DNA from: Caulobacter endophyticus
GTDB taxonomy: Bacteria; Pseudomonadota; Alphaproteobacteria; Caulobacterales; Caulobacteraceae
Assembly (NCBI RefSeq): GCF_029543245.1
Contig: NZ_JARQWV010000014.1
Span: 1 to 64,000 of the forward strand
Direction: 5' to 3'
Length of the DNA stretch: 64,000 nt
A model generated the notes under the pieces. It saw only the letters and a program-made list of their open reading frames with translations. It did no database searches and was not told the DNA's origin. Made by a program: the position numbers and the translations under genes. Each line of letters begins with the position of its first letter. The stretch's first letter is position 1. Below are positions 35,254 through 44,984 of the stretch, one piece after another.

Positions 35254-37962
35254 TCATAGCAGATGGTGCGGGGTGGCGACGCCCTTGGGCAGGCTGATCA
35301 GCATCCGCGTGCCCTTGCCGTCGTGGATCGGGCTGGCGGCGGCGATCCGTCCGCCCATGGCCTCGACGAAACCCTTGGCGATGGCCAGGCCCAGTCCGAC
35401 GCCCTGGCTGGCGTTCGGCGAGCGGTCGCTGGGGTCCTGCAGGCGGCGGAACTTCTCGAACACCCGCACGAGGTCGGCGGGCGGGATGCCCCGCCCCTCG
35501 TCCTCGATGCTGATCACCACGTGGGCGCGGTCCTCGTAGGCGGCGACCTCGATGCGCGCGCCAGGCGGGCTGTAGGCGATGGCGTTCTCCAGGATGTTGA
35601 CCGCCACCTGCTCCAGCAGGCTGGGGTCGGCCTGGACGAGGCTCAGCGTCTCGGGGAAGTCGCGCACCAGCACCCGGCCCTCGAGGCGGCGGGTCACCCG
35701 CTCGCACGCGGCCGCCAGCACGTCGCGCGCGTCGATCCAGTCGGTGCGCAGCTTCAGGCCACCGCCCTCGATGCGGGTCATGTCCAGCAGGTTGGCGACA
35801 TAGCCGTTCAGGCGCTCGGCCTCTTCCTTGATGCCCAGCGCCAGGTCGGCGCGGCCCGGGGCCGACAGCTTGTCGCCATAGTCGATCAGGGTGGTGGCCG
35901 CGCCCAGCACCGTGGTCAGGGGGGTGCGCAGGTCGTGGCTGATGGAGTTCAGCAGGGCGTTGCGGAAGCGGTCGGAGCGGCGCAAGGCTTCGGCCTCGAC
36001 CGCGCCGGCGGCCAGCTCGGCGCGCTGCAAGGCGACGGCGCCCTGGTCGAGCAGGGCCAGCAGCAGACGCTCCTCGTCCGAACCGCTGGCCAGAGCCCCG
36101 GCCTCGATCCCGGCCACCCCGGCGCGGGCGCCCAGGCCCTCCAGCGGCCAGAAGGTCCAGGCGGCCTGCGGCAGGGTGCCGGTGCCGGCGCCGGCCGGCT
36201 CGCCCTTCTCCCATGCCCAGCGGGCGGCGGCCATCGGGCCGGTCCCCAGATCCACGAGCTCGGGCGCGCCGGCCACGGCGACCAACTCGCCATCGACCGG
36301 CAGGAACACCACCGCCCGCGCGCCCGAGGCGGCGGCGGCCTGCTCGGCCAGGGCGCGGGCCACCGCGTCCTTGCCCGAGGCGGCCGACAGGGTGCGGCTG
36401 GCGGCCAGCAGGCTGGTCACGCTGGCCGCCCGGCGCTGCGAGCCCATGGCTTGGTCGCGCACCCGTCCCGCCAGCCCGCCGGTGGCCAGGGCCACGGCCC
36501 AGAACACGATCAGGGTCAGCACGTCGGTGGGCGAGCCGATGGCCAGGCTGTAGCGCGGGGCCAGGAAGAAGTAGTTGTAGATCAGGAAGGCCGCCGTCGC
36601 CGCCGCCAGGGCCGGACGCAGGCCGTGCATCACCCCGGCCGCCAGCACGGCGGCCAGGTAGATCATCCCCAGCTCGACCCGGTCGAAGGCGGTGTCCAGC
36701 GCCCAGGCCACCAGGCTGGCGGCCGCCACGAAGCCGCCGCCGGTCAGGTAGGCCGGCCAGTCGAAGCGGCGCGGCCGGGGCGCGGGCGGTTCGGCCGCCC
36801 CCTCCCCGCCGGCGCCGGTGACCACGTGGATCGCCTGCCCGCGCGCTTCGCGCAGCAGGGCCGCCGCCAGCGAGCGGCCGGTCAGTTCACGCCAGCGGGA
36901 GTCCCTGGATTTGCCGATGACGATCTGGGTGACGTTGTTGCGCCGCGCCCAGGCCATCACCGTGGCCACCACATCGGTTCCGGTCAGCACGACGGTGGAG
37001 CCGCCCAGCTGCTCGGCCAGCTTCAGCGCCTCGCGGGTGCGGGCGGCGGCGGCCTCGGGTGGCGGCGGACGATCGGGACGCTCCACATGGGCCACGGTCC
37101 ACGGGGCGTCCATCATCATGTCCGACAGCCGCCGGCCAGCGCGCACCAGGCCCGCCGCCATGCCGTCGCCGCCGGCCAGGACGAGGATCCGCTCGCCCGC
37201 CGCCCACGGTCCCTCGACCCCCTTTTCGCGCATGGTCGCGACCAGCTGGTCGTCGACGGTCTGGGCCGCGCGGCGCAGGGCCAATTCGCGCAGCGCCGTG
37301 AGGTTTTCGACCTTGAAGAAGTTCTCCGAGGCCAGCCGCGCGGTCTCGGGCACATAGACCTTGCCCGCCGCCATTCGCTCGCGCAGTTCGTCGGGGGTGA
37401 TGTCGATCAGTTCGATGTCGTCGGCGCGGGCGAGCGCGCTGTCGGGCACGGTCTCGCGCTGGCGGGCGCCGGTGATGCGCAGGACGACGTCGACCAGGCT
37501 CTCCAGGTGCTGGACGTTCAGTGTGGTCCAGACGTCGATGCCCGCCGCCAGGATCTCCTCGACATCCTGCCAGCGCTTGGGATGGCGCGAGCCGGGCGCG
37601 TTGGAATGGGCGTACTCGTCGACCAGCAGCAGCTTGGGCTTCCGCTCCAGCGCCGCGTCGAGGTCGAATTCCAGATAGCTGCGCCCCCGGCTGTCGACCG
37701 GGCGGCGGGGCAAGACGTCGAGGCCGCGCAGCAGGCTCTCGGTCTCGCGGCGGCCATGGGTCTCGACCACGCCGACCAGCACGTCCTGGCCCTCGGCCTT
37801 GCGGCGCCGGGCGGCGCGCAACATCTCGTAGGTCTTGCCCACGCCCGGCGCCATGCCCAGGAACACCTTGAGGCGCCCCCGGCGGGCCTTGTTGGCGGCC
37901 GCCAGAAGCGCCTCGGGGTCGGGGCGGCCCCTTTCGGGGTATGAAGAGGGGTCGCCCGCCAA
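35254..37962 (-). CDS. kdpD: Sensor histidine kinase KdpD
   Basis: A 902-aa membrane sensor. The N-terminal KdpD domain has Walker A GMAPGVGKT (residues 36-44) and the motif VDEYAHSNAPGSRHPKRWQD; a universal-stress-protein-like domain follows (about 250-370). Four close-set membrane helices are at about 400-500, then a GAF-like domain, then HisKA with H676 in ISHDLRTPLTTVLGAA and the HATPase boxes NILENAIAYSPPG and EDEGRGIPP. Length and layout match E. coli KdpD (894 aa). It senses potassium and, in other bacteria, c-di-AMP through the USP domain; whether that applies here is not known. It follows kdpC with a 3-base gap. Confidence 0.97.
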   Translation of the reverse strand: MAGDPSSYPERGRPDPEALLAAANKARRGRLKVFLGMAPGVGKTYEMLRAARRRKAEGQDVLVGVVETHGRRETESLLRGLDVLPRRPVDSRGRSYLEFDLDAALERKPKLLLVDEYAHSNAPGSRHPKRWQDVEEILAAGIDVWTTLNVQHLESLVDVVLRITGARQRETVPDSALARADDIELIDITPDELRERMAAGKVYVPETARLASENFFKVENLTALRELALRRAAQTVDDQLVATMREKGVEGPWAAGERILVLAGGDGMAAGLVRAGRRLSDMMMDAPWTVAHVERPDRPPPPEAAAARTREALKLAEQLGGSTVVLTGTDVVATVMAWARRNNVTQIVIGKSRDSRWRELTGRSLAAALLREARGQAIHVVTGAGGEGAAEPPAPRPRRFDWPAYLTGGGFVAAASLVAWALDTAFDRVELGMIYLAAVLAAGVMHGLRPALAAATAAFLIYNYFFLAPRYSLAIGSPTDVLTLIVFWAVALATGGLAGRVRDQAMGSQRRAASVTSLLAASRTLSAASGKDAVARALAEQAAAASGARAVVFLPVDGELVAVAGAPELVDLGTGPMAAARWAWEKGEPAGAGTGTLPQAAWTFWPLEGLGARAGVAGIEAGALASGSDEERLLLALLDQGAVALQRAELAAGAVEAEALRRSDRFRNALLNSISHDLRTPLTTVLGAATTLIDYGDKLSAPGRADLALGIKEEAERLNGYVANLLDMTRIEGGGLKLRTDWIDARDVLAAACERVTRRLEGRVLVRDFPETLSLVQADPSLLEQVAVNILENAIAYSPPGARIEVAAYEDRAHVVISIEDEGRGIPPADLVRVFEKFRRLQDPSDRSPNASQGVGLGLAIAKGFVEAMGGRIAAASPIHDGKGTRMLISLPKGVATPHHLL

Positions 37963-37965
37963 CGG

Positions 37966-38544
37966 CTAGCCGACCATCGGGAAGCGCGCGTCGAGCGCCC
38001 GATTGACGTCCAGCACATTGACCCGCGGCTGGCCGATGAAGCCCAGCAGCGGCGGCTTTACGGCCGCGTCGATCATGGCCAGCACCTCGCCACGCGGCGC
38101 GTTGCGGGCGGCGGCGATGCGTCCGGCCTGCAGGCGGGCATAGGCCGGCGAGATGTCCGGATCCAGGCCCGAGCCGGACGTCGTGACCGCATCGGCCGGA
38201 ATGACCGCGCCGGGAAACTCCGCCCTCAGCGCGTCGGCGTCGGTCTTCTCGCGCTCGATCAGCTTGTCGTTCAGAGGACCCATGTTCGAGCCGCTGGACG
38301 CCGAGGCGTCATAGCCGTTCCCCGCCGCCGACGGGCGACCGTGCAGGTAGGCCGGCTTGGTGAACGTCTGGCCGATCAGTTCCGAGCCGACGACCTTGCC
38401 GTGGGCGTCGCGAACCAGCGAGCCGCCCGCCTGGGCCGGAAACGCGGCCTGGGCCACGCCGGTGATGGCCAGCGGATAGGCCAGGCCCAGCAGGATGGTG
38501 AAGAGGCCCATCGAAACGAGGGCCGGGCGAAGGTGCGAGATCAT
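37966..38544 (-). CDS. kdpC: Potassium-transporting ATPase subunit C
   Basis: A 192-aa protein with one N-terminal membrane helix (LVSMGLFTILLGLAYPLAITG, about residues 9-29) and a periplasmic domain with GSELIGQTFTKPAYLHGRPSAAG, SGSNMGPLN and SGLDPDISPAYARLQAGRIA, all KdpC signatures. It stabilises the KdpA-KdpB complex. Here it is separated from kdpB by an outer-membrane protein gene and a microprotein gene, unlike the usual kdpABC order. Confidence 0.95.
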   Translation of the reverse strand: MISHLRPALVSMGLFTILLGLAYPLAITGVAQAAFPAQAGGSLVRDAHGKVVGSELIGQTFTKPAYLHGRPSAAGNGYDASASSGSNMGPLNDKLIEREKTDADALRAEFPGAVIPADAVTTSGSGLDPDISPAYARLQAGRIAAARNAPRGEVLAMIDAAVKPPLLGFIGQPRVNVLDVNRALDARFPMVG

Positions 38545-38562
38545 GACCTTCCAGCTCCTTTC

Positions 38563-39348
38563 CTAGAACCGCTTCGAGACGCCGACGTACAGTTGCGCGT
38601 CGGGGGTGTCGCGGTTCAATCCGAAATTGGCGCCGGCGTCCAGTTGCAGGGTCGGCGCGACGAGATAGGCGGCGGCGACGTCGGCCGAGACCTGGGTCAC
38701 CGTATCGGCGGGATCGAAGTTCGTGCTGGTCCACAGCTCGCCGATCAGGCTGAGCTTGTCGGTGACCGGGCGGGCAAGGTTGACGACGTTGGTCACCGCC
38801 GCGTGGCGGCCGTCGCCGTCGGCGTCGAGCAGCACATCCACTTGAGGGCCGAAGGTCAGGGTGGCCCCATCAAGCGCGATGCTGATCGGCACGGCCACAC
38901 CGCCCTCCACCTCGTCGTTGCCCAGGCCCTTGGCCGCCGTCGGGATCTTCACATAGGGCAGCAGGGCGACACTGACCTTGTCGCCGGAATGGACGCGGGT
39001 CTTGTACCGGATCCACACGTCGCCGACGCCGTCGGTCTTGTCGTCGACGCCCGGCCCCTTCACGCGGGCCTGGAGATAGGGCGTCCACGAGATCTGCAGG
39101 TCGCTGGTGTCGGTCAGGCCGTACTTCAGGGTCGTGGCGGCCACGGCGGTCGTCTCGGCCTTGATCCCCCCGGCCTTCACCTGGGTCCAGTTGACCCCGT
39201 CGGCCTCGACCTGCCAGGCGCCCTTCGGGACAGAGCACGTGCTGTTGGCCTTGGTCGGACGGTCGGTGCAGATCGGGGCCTCGTCCGCCCAGGCGGCGGT
39301 GGCGGCGAGGGTCGAGGCGGTGATCACGAGAAACGCAAACTTGCGCAT
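38563..39348 (-). CDS. Outer-membrane transporter-like beta-barrel in the kdp operon
   Basis: A 261-aa protein with a signal peptide ending TAAWA (about residue 21). The mature part alternates short beta strands (WQVEADGVNWTQV, LKYGLTDTSDLQISWTPYLQ, VWIRYKTRVHSG, VALLPYVKIPTA) and ends in Phe (VGVSKRF), the usual barrel closing signal. The pattern is like the 'transporter / MetA-pathway of phenol degradation' family of small barrels. It lies between kdpB and kdpC, 18 bases from kdpC. A job in potassium passage across the outer membrane is an attractive guess but unproven. Confidence 0.7.
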   Translation of the reverse strand: MRKFAFLVITASTLAATAAWADEAPICTDRPTKANSTCSVPKGAWQVEADGVNWTQVKAGGIKAETTAVAATTLKYGLTDTSDLQISWTPYLQARVKGPGVDDKTDGVGDVWIRYKTRVHSGDKVSVALLPYVKIPTAAKGLGNDEVEGGVAVPISIALDGATLTFGPQVDVLLDADGDGRHAAVTNVVNLARPVTDKLSLIGELWTSTNFDPADTVTQVSADVAAAYLVAPTLQLDAGANFGLNRDTPDAQLYVGVSKRF

Positions 39349-39379
39349 TGGAATTCTTCGTCTTTCAGGAAGAGAGAAA

Positions 39380-39481
39380 TCACTGGCCGCCGAGATTGGC
39401 CGCCAGGCAGACGATCCCGATCGCCACGAGGCCGAAGACCAGATCCCTGACGATCGAGCCCGGGGCGATCGGGGGTTTCAT
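39380..39481 (-). CDS. 33-aa membrane peptide coupled to kdpB
   Basis: The ATG (39479-39481) overlaps the kdpB TGA by one base (TGATG). The peptide [20 protein letters not shown] continues into a hydrophobic IGIVCLAANLGGQ: a short positive N-terminus then one 17-18-residue membrane helix. It looks like a KdpF-like microprotein but lies 3' of kdpB, and kdpF is present elsewhere. Coupling to the kdpB stop and the strong helix support a real gene. Confidence 0.68.
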   Translation of the reverse strand: MKPPIAPGSIVRDLVFGLVAIGIVCLAANLGGQ

Positions 39482-41553
39482 CAGGCCAGCCCCAGGGCGG
39501 AGACGACCATGTCGATGAGCTTGATGCCGACGAACGGGGCGACGAGGCCGCCGACGCCGTAGATCAGCAGGTTGCGCGACAGGAGCTTGCCGGCGCCGAT
39601 GGCGCGGTACTTCACGCCCTTCAGGGCCAGCGGGATCAGGGCCACGATCACCAGGGCGTTGAAGATTACCGCCGACAGGATCGCGCTTTGCGGGCTGGCT
39701 AGCTTCATGATGTTCAGCCCGCCCAGCGCCGGCAGGGCGACCACGAACATCGCCGGGATGATGGCGAAGTACTTGGCCACATCGTTGGCGATCGAGAAGG
39801 TGGTCAGCGCGCCGCGGGTGATCAGCATCTGCTTACCCACTTCGACGATCTCGATGACCTTGGTCGGGTCGCTGTCGAGATCGACCATGTTGCCGGCCTC
39901 GCGGGCGGCCTGGGCGCCGGTCTGCATGGCCACGCCGACGTCGGCTTGAGCAAGCGCGGGCGCGTCGTTGGCGCCGTCGCCGCACATGGCCACCAGCCGC
40001 CCCTTGGACTGCTCGGCCCGGATCAGCCGCAGCTTGTCCTCGGGGGTGGCCTCGGCCAGGAAGTCGTCGACGCCGGCTTCCGAGGCGATGGCCGCGGCGG
40101 TCACCGGGTTGTCGCCGGTGATCATCACCGTGCGCAGGCCCATGCGGCGCAGGTCGGCGAAGCGGGCCTTCACACCGGGCTTGACTACGTCCTTCAGGTG
40201 GATGACGCCGACCAGGGCGCCGTCCTCGCTGACCGCCAGCGGCGTGCCGCCCGAGCGGGCGATACGGTCGACGGCGGCCATCACCTCGGCCGGGATGCGC
40301 TTGGGATCGATGGCCAGGCTCCGGTAGACCGCGTCCACCGCGCCCTTGCGCCACGAGCGGCCGTCGACATCCAGGCCCGACTGGCGCGTGGTCGCGCTGA
40401 ACGGGATGGCGGTCGCGCCTTCGGGAGCCTCCAGGGCCAGGCCCTGCTGGCGGCCCAGCTCGACGATCGAGCGGCCTTCCGGCGTCTCGTCGGCCAGCGA
40501 GGCCATGACGGCCGCGCGCAGGGCCGCGTCGGGGCGCACGCCCGGGGCGGCGATCACCTCGGTCGCCATGCGGTTGCCGAAGGTGATGGTGCCGGTCTTG
40601 TCGAGCAGCAGGGTGTCGACGTCGCCGGCGGCTTCCACCGCGCGGCCCGAAGTGGCCAGCACGTTGACCTTCAGCAGGCGGTCCATGCCGGCGATGCCGA
40701 CGGCCGAGAGCAGGCCCCCGATGGTCGTCGGAATGAGCGTGATGAACAGCGCGCCCAGCACCAGCGGGTCGAGCACGACGCCCGAGAACTTGCCCAGGCC
40801 CAGCAGCGTCACGACCGCGATCAGGAAGATCAGGGTCAGGCCGGCCAGCAGCACGGCCAGCGCGATCTCGTTGGGCGTCTTGCGGCGGTCGGCGCCCTCG
40901 ACCATCGCGATCATGCGGTCGAGGAAGGTCGAACCCGGCGCGGCCGTGACCCGCACCTTGATCCAGTCGGAGACGACGGTGGTGCCGCCGGTCACCGCCG
41001 AACGGTCGCCGCCGCTTTCGCGGATCACCGGCGCGCTTTCGCCGGTGATCGCGGCCTCGTTGACGCTGGCCATGCCCTCGACGATCTCGCCGTCGGTGGG
41101 GACCACGTCGCCGGCCTCGACCAGCACGAGCTCGCCGGGAACCAGCTTGTGGGCCGGGGTCGGGATGATGGTGCCGGCCTGCTCGTCGATGATCAGCTTG
41201 GCCTTGGTGGTGACGCGGGCGGCCCGCAGGCTGTCGGCGGCGGCCTTGCCGCGGCCCTCGGCCACGCTCTCGGCCAGGTTGGCGAACAGCACGGTGGCCC
41301 AGAGCCACAGCGAGACCTGCACGGCGAAGCCGGCCGACTGCTGGGCGGCGATGGCCGCGACGGCCGAGACCGTCGACAGCAGCGCCACGATCCAGGTCGC
41401 GAAGATCACCGGATTGCCGGTCAGCTTGCGCGGGTCGAGCTTGAGGAAGGCGTCCTTGGCCGCGCGGGCCAGGATCGGCGTGGAGAGGCCGCCGGCGAGG
41501 CTGGCGGCTTTGCGCCGTCCGCCCTCGCCCGCCTCGATGTCATAGGTGGTCAT
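39481..41553 (-). CDS. kdpB: Potassium-transporting ATPase subunit B
   Basis: A 690-aa P-type ATPase taken from ATG 41553 ([18 protein letters not shown]); the frame is open further upstream across kdpA but the N-terminus here fits KdpB. The phosphorylated Asp is D318 in [14 protein letters not shown], with TGESAPV (actuator) and [12 protein letters not shown] (hinge) in place. Membrane helices lie at about 40-90, 220-280 and 590-680. It provides ATP-driven energy to the KdpA channel. It ends in the overlap with the 33-aa gene. Confidence 0.97.
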   Translation of the reverse strand: MTTYDIEAGEGGRRKAASLAGGLSTPILARAAKDAFLKLDPRKLTGNPVIFATWIVALLSTVSAVAAIAAQQSAGFAVQVSLWLWATVLFANLAESVAEGRGKAAADSLRAARVTTKAKLIIDEQAGTIIPTPAHKLVPGELVLVEAGDVVPTDGEIVEGMASVNEAAITGESAPVIRESGGDRSAVTGGTTVVSDWIKVRVTAAPGSTFLDRMIAMVEGADRRKTPNEIALAVLLAGLTLIFLIAVVTLLGLGKFSGVVLDPLVLGALFITLIPTTIGGLLSAVGIAGMDRLLKVNVLATSGRAVEAAGDVDTLLLDKTGTITFGNRMATEVIAAPGVRPDAALRAAVMASLADETPEGRSIVELGRQQGLALEAPEGATAIPFSATTRQSGLDVDGRSWRKGAVDAVYRSLAIDPKRIPAEVMAAVDRIARSGGTPLAVSEDGALVGVIHLKDVVKPGVKARFADLRRMGLRTVMITGDNPVTAAAIASEAGVDDFLAEATPEDKLRLIRAEQSKGRLVAMCGDGANDAPALAQADVGVAMQTGAQAAREAGNMVDLDSDPTKVIEIVEVGKQMLITRGALTTFSIANDVAKYFAIIPAMFVVALPALGGLNIMKLASPQSAILSAVIFNALVIVALIPLALKGVKYRAIGAGKLLSRNLLIYGVGGLVAPFVGIKLIDMVVSALGLA

Positions 41554-41570
41554 GGGAGTGTCGCTTTCGG

Positions 41571-43280
41571 TCAGCGTTGGGCGACGAAGGCGAGCGCCTG
41601 GAAGTGCTCGACGATCGGTCCCAGCGCCAGAGCGGGGAAGAACTGCAGGCCGCCGAGGATCAGGATCACCCCGATCAGCAGGCCGACGAAAAGGCCGCCG
41701 TGGGTCGGCATGGCGCCGGCCGTGGGGGCGAGCTTGGGCTTGGCCGCCAGGGCCCCGGCGATGGCCAGCACCGCGACGATGGGTGCAAAGCGCCCGAACA
41801 TCATCGCCAGGCCCAGGGTGGTGTTCCACCAGGGGGCGTTGGCGGTCAGGCCGCCGAAGGCCGAGCCGTTGTTGGCCGTGGTCGAGACGTAGGCGTAGAG
41901 GATCTCCGACAGGCCGTGCGGGCCGCCGTGCATCAGGCCTTTCAGGGCTTCCGGCAGGATGGCGGCGATGGCGGCGAAGCCCAGCATGAACAGCGGGATC
42001 ACCAGCACGGCCAGCATCGAGAACTGGATCTCGCGGGCCTCGATCTTCTTGCCCAGGTACTCGGGCGTACGGCCCACCATCAGGCCGGCGACGAACACCG
42101 CCAGCAGGGCCATGACGACCATGATGGCGATGCCCGAGCCGATGCCGCCGGGCAGGATCTCGCCCAACTGCATCAGGAACATGGTCACCCCGCCGCCCAG
42201 CGGCATCAGGCTGGAGTGCATGCCGTTGACCGAGCCGTTGGAGGCGCCGGTGGTCATGGCCGCCCAGGCGGCGGTCGAGGGGGCGCCGAAGCGGACCTCC
42301 TTGCCCTCCATGTTCACCGAGGCGTCGACATGGGCGGCGACCTGGGCGGGAGGAGCCTGCGTCTCGGTGACGTAGATCGCGCCGGCGCCGGCGCTCAGCA
42401 GCACCGCGGCGGCGACGACCAGGGCGCGGACGTCCTTCTTGGCCAGCACGCTGCGCCCGAAGGCGAAGAACGCCGCCCAGCCCAGCACGTTGATCGACAC
42501 CGCCGTGATCAGGTTGGTCAGCGGCGTGGGGTTCTCGAACGGGTGGGCCGAATTGACGTTGAAGATCCCGCCGCCGTTGATGCCCAGCTGCTTGACGGCC
42601 AGCTGGCTGGCGGTCGCGAAGAGGGAGATCTTCTGCTCGCCGCCTTCGAGCGTGTGAGCCGTGACGCCGGCGGCCAGGGTCTGGGGCACGCCCAGGGCAA
42701 CGAGCACAATGGCCACGACCACGCACAGCGGCAGCAGCACCCACAGCGTGGTGCGGATGACGTCGCTCCAGAAATTGCCGACGTCCTGGCCCTTGTTGGC
42801 GATGAAGCCTCGCGCCAGGGCGGCGGCGATCGCGGCGCCGGTGGCGGCCGAGACGAAGTTCTGCACCGTCAGCACCAGCATCTGGCTGAGCGTCGACATG
42901 GTGGTCTCGCCGCCATAGCTCTGCCAGTTGGTGTTGGTCACGAAGCTGACGGCGGTGTTGAACGCCAGGTGCGGCGACAGGCCGGCGAAGCCTTGCGGGT
43001 TCAGCGGCAGCACGCCCTGCAGGCGCAGAACGCCGTAGACGAGAAAGAAGCCCACGGCGTTGAAGGCCAGCAGCGCGCCGGCATAGCCGATCCAGCTCTG
43101 GCCCTTGCGCGGATCGATGCCGCCGGCCGCGTAGAAGAGCCGCTCGATCGGCGCCAGCACCGGATCGAGCCAGGTGCGCTCGCCGTTCCAGACGCGCGAC
43201 ATGTACACGCCCAGCGGCCAGCCGATACCGACCGCCAGGCCAAGCGTCAGGGCGATCTCCGCCCATCCTTGCCAGTTCAT
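41571..43280 (-). CDS. kdpA: Potassium-transporting ATPase subunit A
   Basis: A 569-aa polytopic channel-like subunit with about ten membrane helices and four pore regions related to KcsA-type filters; [34 protein letters not shown] and [11 protein letters not shown] are KdpA signatures. It binds and moves potassium with high affinity. It starts 20 bases after kdpF and ends 17 bases before kdpB. Confidence 0.97.
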   Translation of the reverse strand: MNWQGWAEIALTLGLAVGIGWPLGVYMSRVWNGERTWLDPVLAPIERLFYAAGGIDPRKGQSWIGYAGALLAFNAVGFFLVYGVLRLQGVLPLNPQGFAGLSPHLAFNTAVSFVTNTNWQSYGGETTMSTLSQMLVLTVQNFVSAATGAAIAAALARGFIANKGQDVGNFWSDVIRTTLWVLLPLCVVVAIVLVALGVPQTLAAGVTAHTLEGGEQKISLFATASQLAVKQLGINGGGIFNVNSAHPFENPTPLTNLITAVSINVLGWAAFFAFGRSVLAKKDVRALVVAAAVLLSAGAGAIYVTETQAPPAQVAAHVDASVNMEGKEVRFGAPSTAAWAAMTTGASNGSVNGMHSSLMPLGGGVTMFLMQLGEILPGGIGSGIAIMVVMALLAVFVAGLMVGRTPEYLGKKIEAREIQFSMLAVLVIPLFMLGFAAIAAILPEALKGLMHGGPHGLSEILYAYVSTTANNGSAFGGLTANAPWWNTTLGLAMMFGRFAPIVAVLAIAGALAAKPKLAPTAGAMPTHGGLFVGLLIGVILILGGLQFFPALALGPIVEHFQALAFVAQR

Positions 43281-43300
43281 TTGAGGTTATCCGAGGATCG

Positions 43301-43393
43301 TCAGAAACGGTCCGGCCGCATCAGGGCCGTGACCATGTAGGCCGCGACGACGATCGCCCCGGCCCCCCAAAGCGCGTTCACGAACAGGGTCAT
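43301..43393 (-). CDS. kdpF: KdpF microprotein
   Basis: A 30-aa peptide [20 protein letters not shown] followed by [10 protein letters not shown]. One membrane helix and the end [12 protein letters not shown] match the KdpF pattern (Y-[LM]-x2-A-L-[LM]-x-P-x2-F). KdpF stabilises the KdpFABC complex. It starts by ATGA overlap with the 27-aa gene upstream and ends 20 bases before kdpA. Confidence 0.88.
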   Translation of the reverse strand: MTLFVNALWGAGAIVVAAYMVTALMRPDRF

Positions 43394-43473
43394 GCGCGCC
43401 TCAATGCGACGGCGAACAGGCCGAAGAGCACGAAAAGCCCTCCGCCCAGCGCCAGGAATGCGATGTCAGCCAT
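43390..43473 (-). CDS. 27-aa membrane peptide heading the kdp operon
   Basis: The peptide MADIAFLALGGGLFVLFGLF then AVALRRA is one membrane helix with a basic tail. AAGGAGG lies about six bases upstream of ATG 43473, a strong Shine-Dalgarno, and the stop overlaps the kdpF start (ATGA). Similar tiny proteins precede kdpF in other alphaproteobacteria, often unannotated. A role in the Kdp complex is inferred from coupling. Confidence 0.72.
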   Translation of the reverse strand: MADIAFLALGGGLFVLFGLFAVALRRA

Positions 43474-43790
43474 ATCGGCCTCCTTCCGGTTTCGCGCGGA
43501 AGGGACCACGGCGCCGCGTAAGGGCTCCATTCGGGAGACGTATGGGCGGCATAAGCGCCGCATAAAGACGGACGAATCCCAGGCCACGCTGCGGTGCAAC
43601 ACAAGATCAGCCTAAAAACTGCGCCGCCAAGCTTCACTGGAAACTAGGCCGCCAGCCTTCCGAACAAGGCGCTTTCGTGACCAGCGGGAGGCTTTGCAAG
43701 GATTATCGCCGGCTCGAAACTTTGTCCTTGTTTGCAGCGCAAAATCGCGAAACGGTGGAAGCCTTCACACATCGAACGCGTTCTTGGGTC
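43474..43790. other. Upstream region of the kdp operon
   Basis: The 317 bases between the kdp leader gene and a small plus-strand frame should hold the KdpE-dependent promoter. No clear KdpE palindrome or -35/-10 pair could be picked out by eye. The part nearest the operon has the strong Shine-Dalgarno of the 27-aa gene; the rest looks ordinary. Confidence 0.5.
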
Positions 43791-43919
43791 ATGTCGCCGC
43801 TGTTCCCCACCTTGGTCATCCTGGCCCTGCTGGCGCTGCTGGCCTGGCCCAGCATCGAACCCCGCCTGCGCCGCCGCCTGCGCGGCCGCGGCAAGCGTCG
43901 CGGGTATTTCAGGGACTAG
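43791..43919 (+). CDS. Small predicted membrane protein
   Basis: A 42-aa frame: MSPLFPTLVILALLALLAWP is a membrane helix, followed by an Arg/Lys-rich tail (RLRRRLRGRGKRRG). A positive-inside single-pass peptide is plausible. It lacks a clear Shine-Dalgarno and no family is recognised; the palindrome follows 9 bases after its stop. Confidence 0.4.
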   Translation: MSPLFPTLVILALLALLAWPSIEPRLRRRLRGRGKRRGYFRD

Positions 43920-43928
43920 ATTCCTGAT

Positions 43929-44059
43929 CCTCCCCCTGAAGGGGGAGGTGGCCCGAAGGGCCGGAGGGGGAAGTGTCTGATGAGGTCGACGCGCCCCGAA
44001 CGGCAGCAACCCCTTACCCCTCAGTCGGCTTCGCCGACAGCTCCCCCTTCAGGGGGAGC
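43929..44059. repeat. Intergenic palindrome of the CCTCCCCC family
   Basis: End hairpins CCTCCCCCTGAAGGGGGAGG and GCTCCCCCTTCAGGGGGAGC (as arm pairs) frame GGCCCGAAGGGCC and a TCGGCTTCGCCGA hairpin. It separates the small membrane gene from the convergent HNH gene. Confidence 0.75.
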
Positions 44060-44075
44060 ATCTTGAGCCAGCCCC

Positions 44076-44636
44076 CTACGACTCCAGCTCGATGTCCCAG
44101 TAGAGATAGTCGAGCCAGCTGGCGTGCAGGTGCCCGGGCGGGAACCGGCGGCCGCGGTCCTGGAGCTCGTGCATCGAGGGCCGGCGGGCGGTGTGGAAGG
44201 GATGCATGCCGGCCTCGCGCGGGGTGCGCCCGCCCTTGGTGAGATTGCAGGGCGCGCAGGCGGTGACGATGTTCTCCCACGTCGTACGCCCGCCCTGCGA
44301 GCGCGGGATCACGTGGTCGAAGGTCAGCTCGTCGGGCGAACCGCAGTACTGACAGGAAAAGCTGTCGCGCAGGAACAGGTTGAAGCGGGTGAAGGCCGGC
44401 GGCCGCTCCTGCGGCACGTACTGCTTCAGCGACACCACGCTGGGCAGCTTCATCTCGAAGGATGGCGAATGCACCACGTGGTCGTAGGTCGAAACAACGT
44501 CGACGCGATCGAGAAACACCGCCTTGATCACCTCCTGCCAGGGCCAGAGGGACAGCGGATAATAGCTCAAGGGCCGATAGTCGGCGTTGAGCACCAGGGC
44601 CGGCATGCCGGACGGGGGACGGGTCAGGACCTGCAT
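44076..44636 (-). CDS. HNH endonuclease
   Basis: A 186-aa protein. The HNH core with zinc-binding cysteines reads SCQYCGSPDELTFDHVIPRS, then QGGRTTWENIVTACAPCN, so it has the C-x2-C ... D-H ... N ... C-x2-C layout. The N-terminal part (VLNADYRPLSYYPLSLWPWQ) is typical of a widespread chromosomal HNH family of alphaproteobacteria, not of restriction or homing systems. It cleaves or nicks DNA; the cellular job is not settled. Confidence 0.9.
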   Translation of the reverse strand: MQVLTRPPSGMPALVLNADYRPLSYYPLSLWPWQEVIKAVFLDRVDVVSTYDHVVHSPSFEMKLPSVVSLKQYVPQERPPAFTRFNLFLRDSFSCQYCGSPDELTFDHVIPRSQGGRTTWENIVTACAPCNLTKGGRTPREAGMHPFHTARRPSMHELQDRGRRFPPGHLHASWLDYLYWDIELES

Positions 44637-44984
44637 TCAGGACCTCCCGATCATGGGGCCGAAAAGGTCCCTATGGGGCTGGTACGCGGTCGGACTGAAG
44701 ACGGGCCTCCTTCCTACGCAAATCAGGGAATCGCCATTCATTCCCGGACGCACAGAAAGGATGATCCCAATCGGCGACAGAACCAAGACGAAGCTTGCGA
44801 AAGTTCAGCCTCGCCTGCCTCGATGCTCGGAAACCCACCTCCCCGCCGACCATCCCCGCGAAGACGGGGACCCAAGCTGACTTTCAGGATGAGGCGAGGC
44901 CCGGGGGATCCACCCAGACTCCGTTTGGATCCCCGCCTTCGCGGGGAAAGACGGTGCTGGGCGGTACGCACCAGTCCATGTCGC
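44637..44984. other. Intergenic region with short repeats
   Basis: The 348 bases between HNH and the glycosylase hold no convincing gene. The first 200 bases are unremarkable and rather AT-balanced. From about 44853 to 44951 there is a pair of TCCCCGCGAAGACGGGGA / TCCCCGCCTTCGCGGGGA hairpins joined by a GGACCCAA...TTTGGATCC inverted pair, a palindrome family different from the others in the window. Confidence 0.6.
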
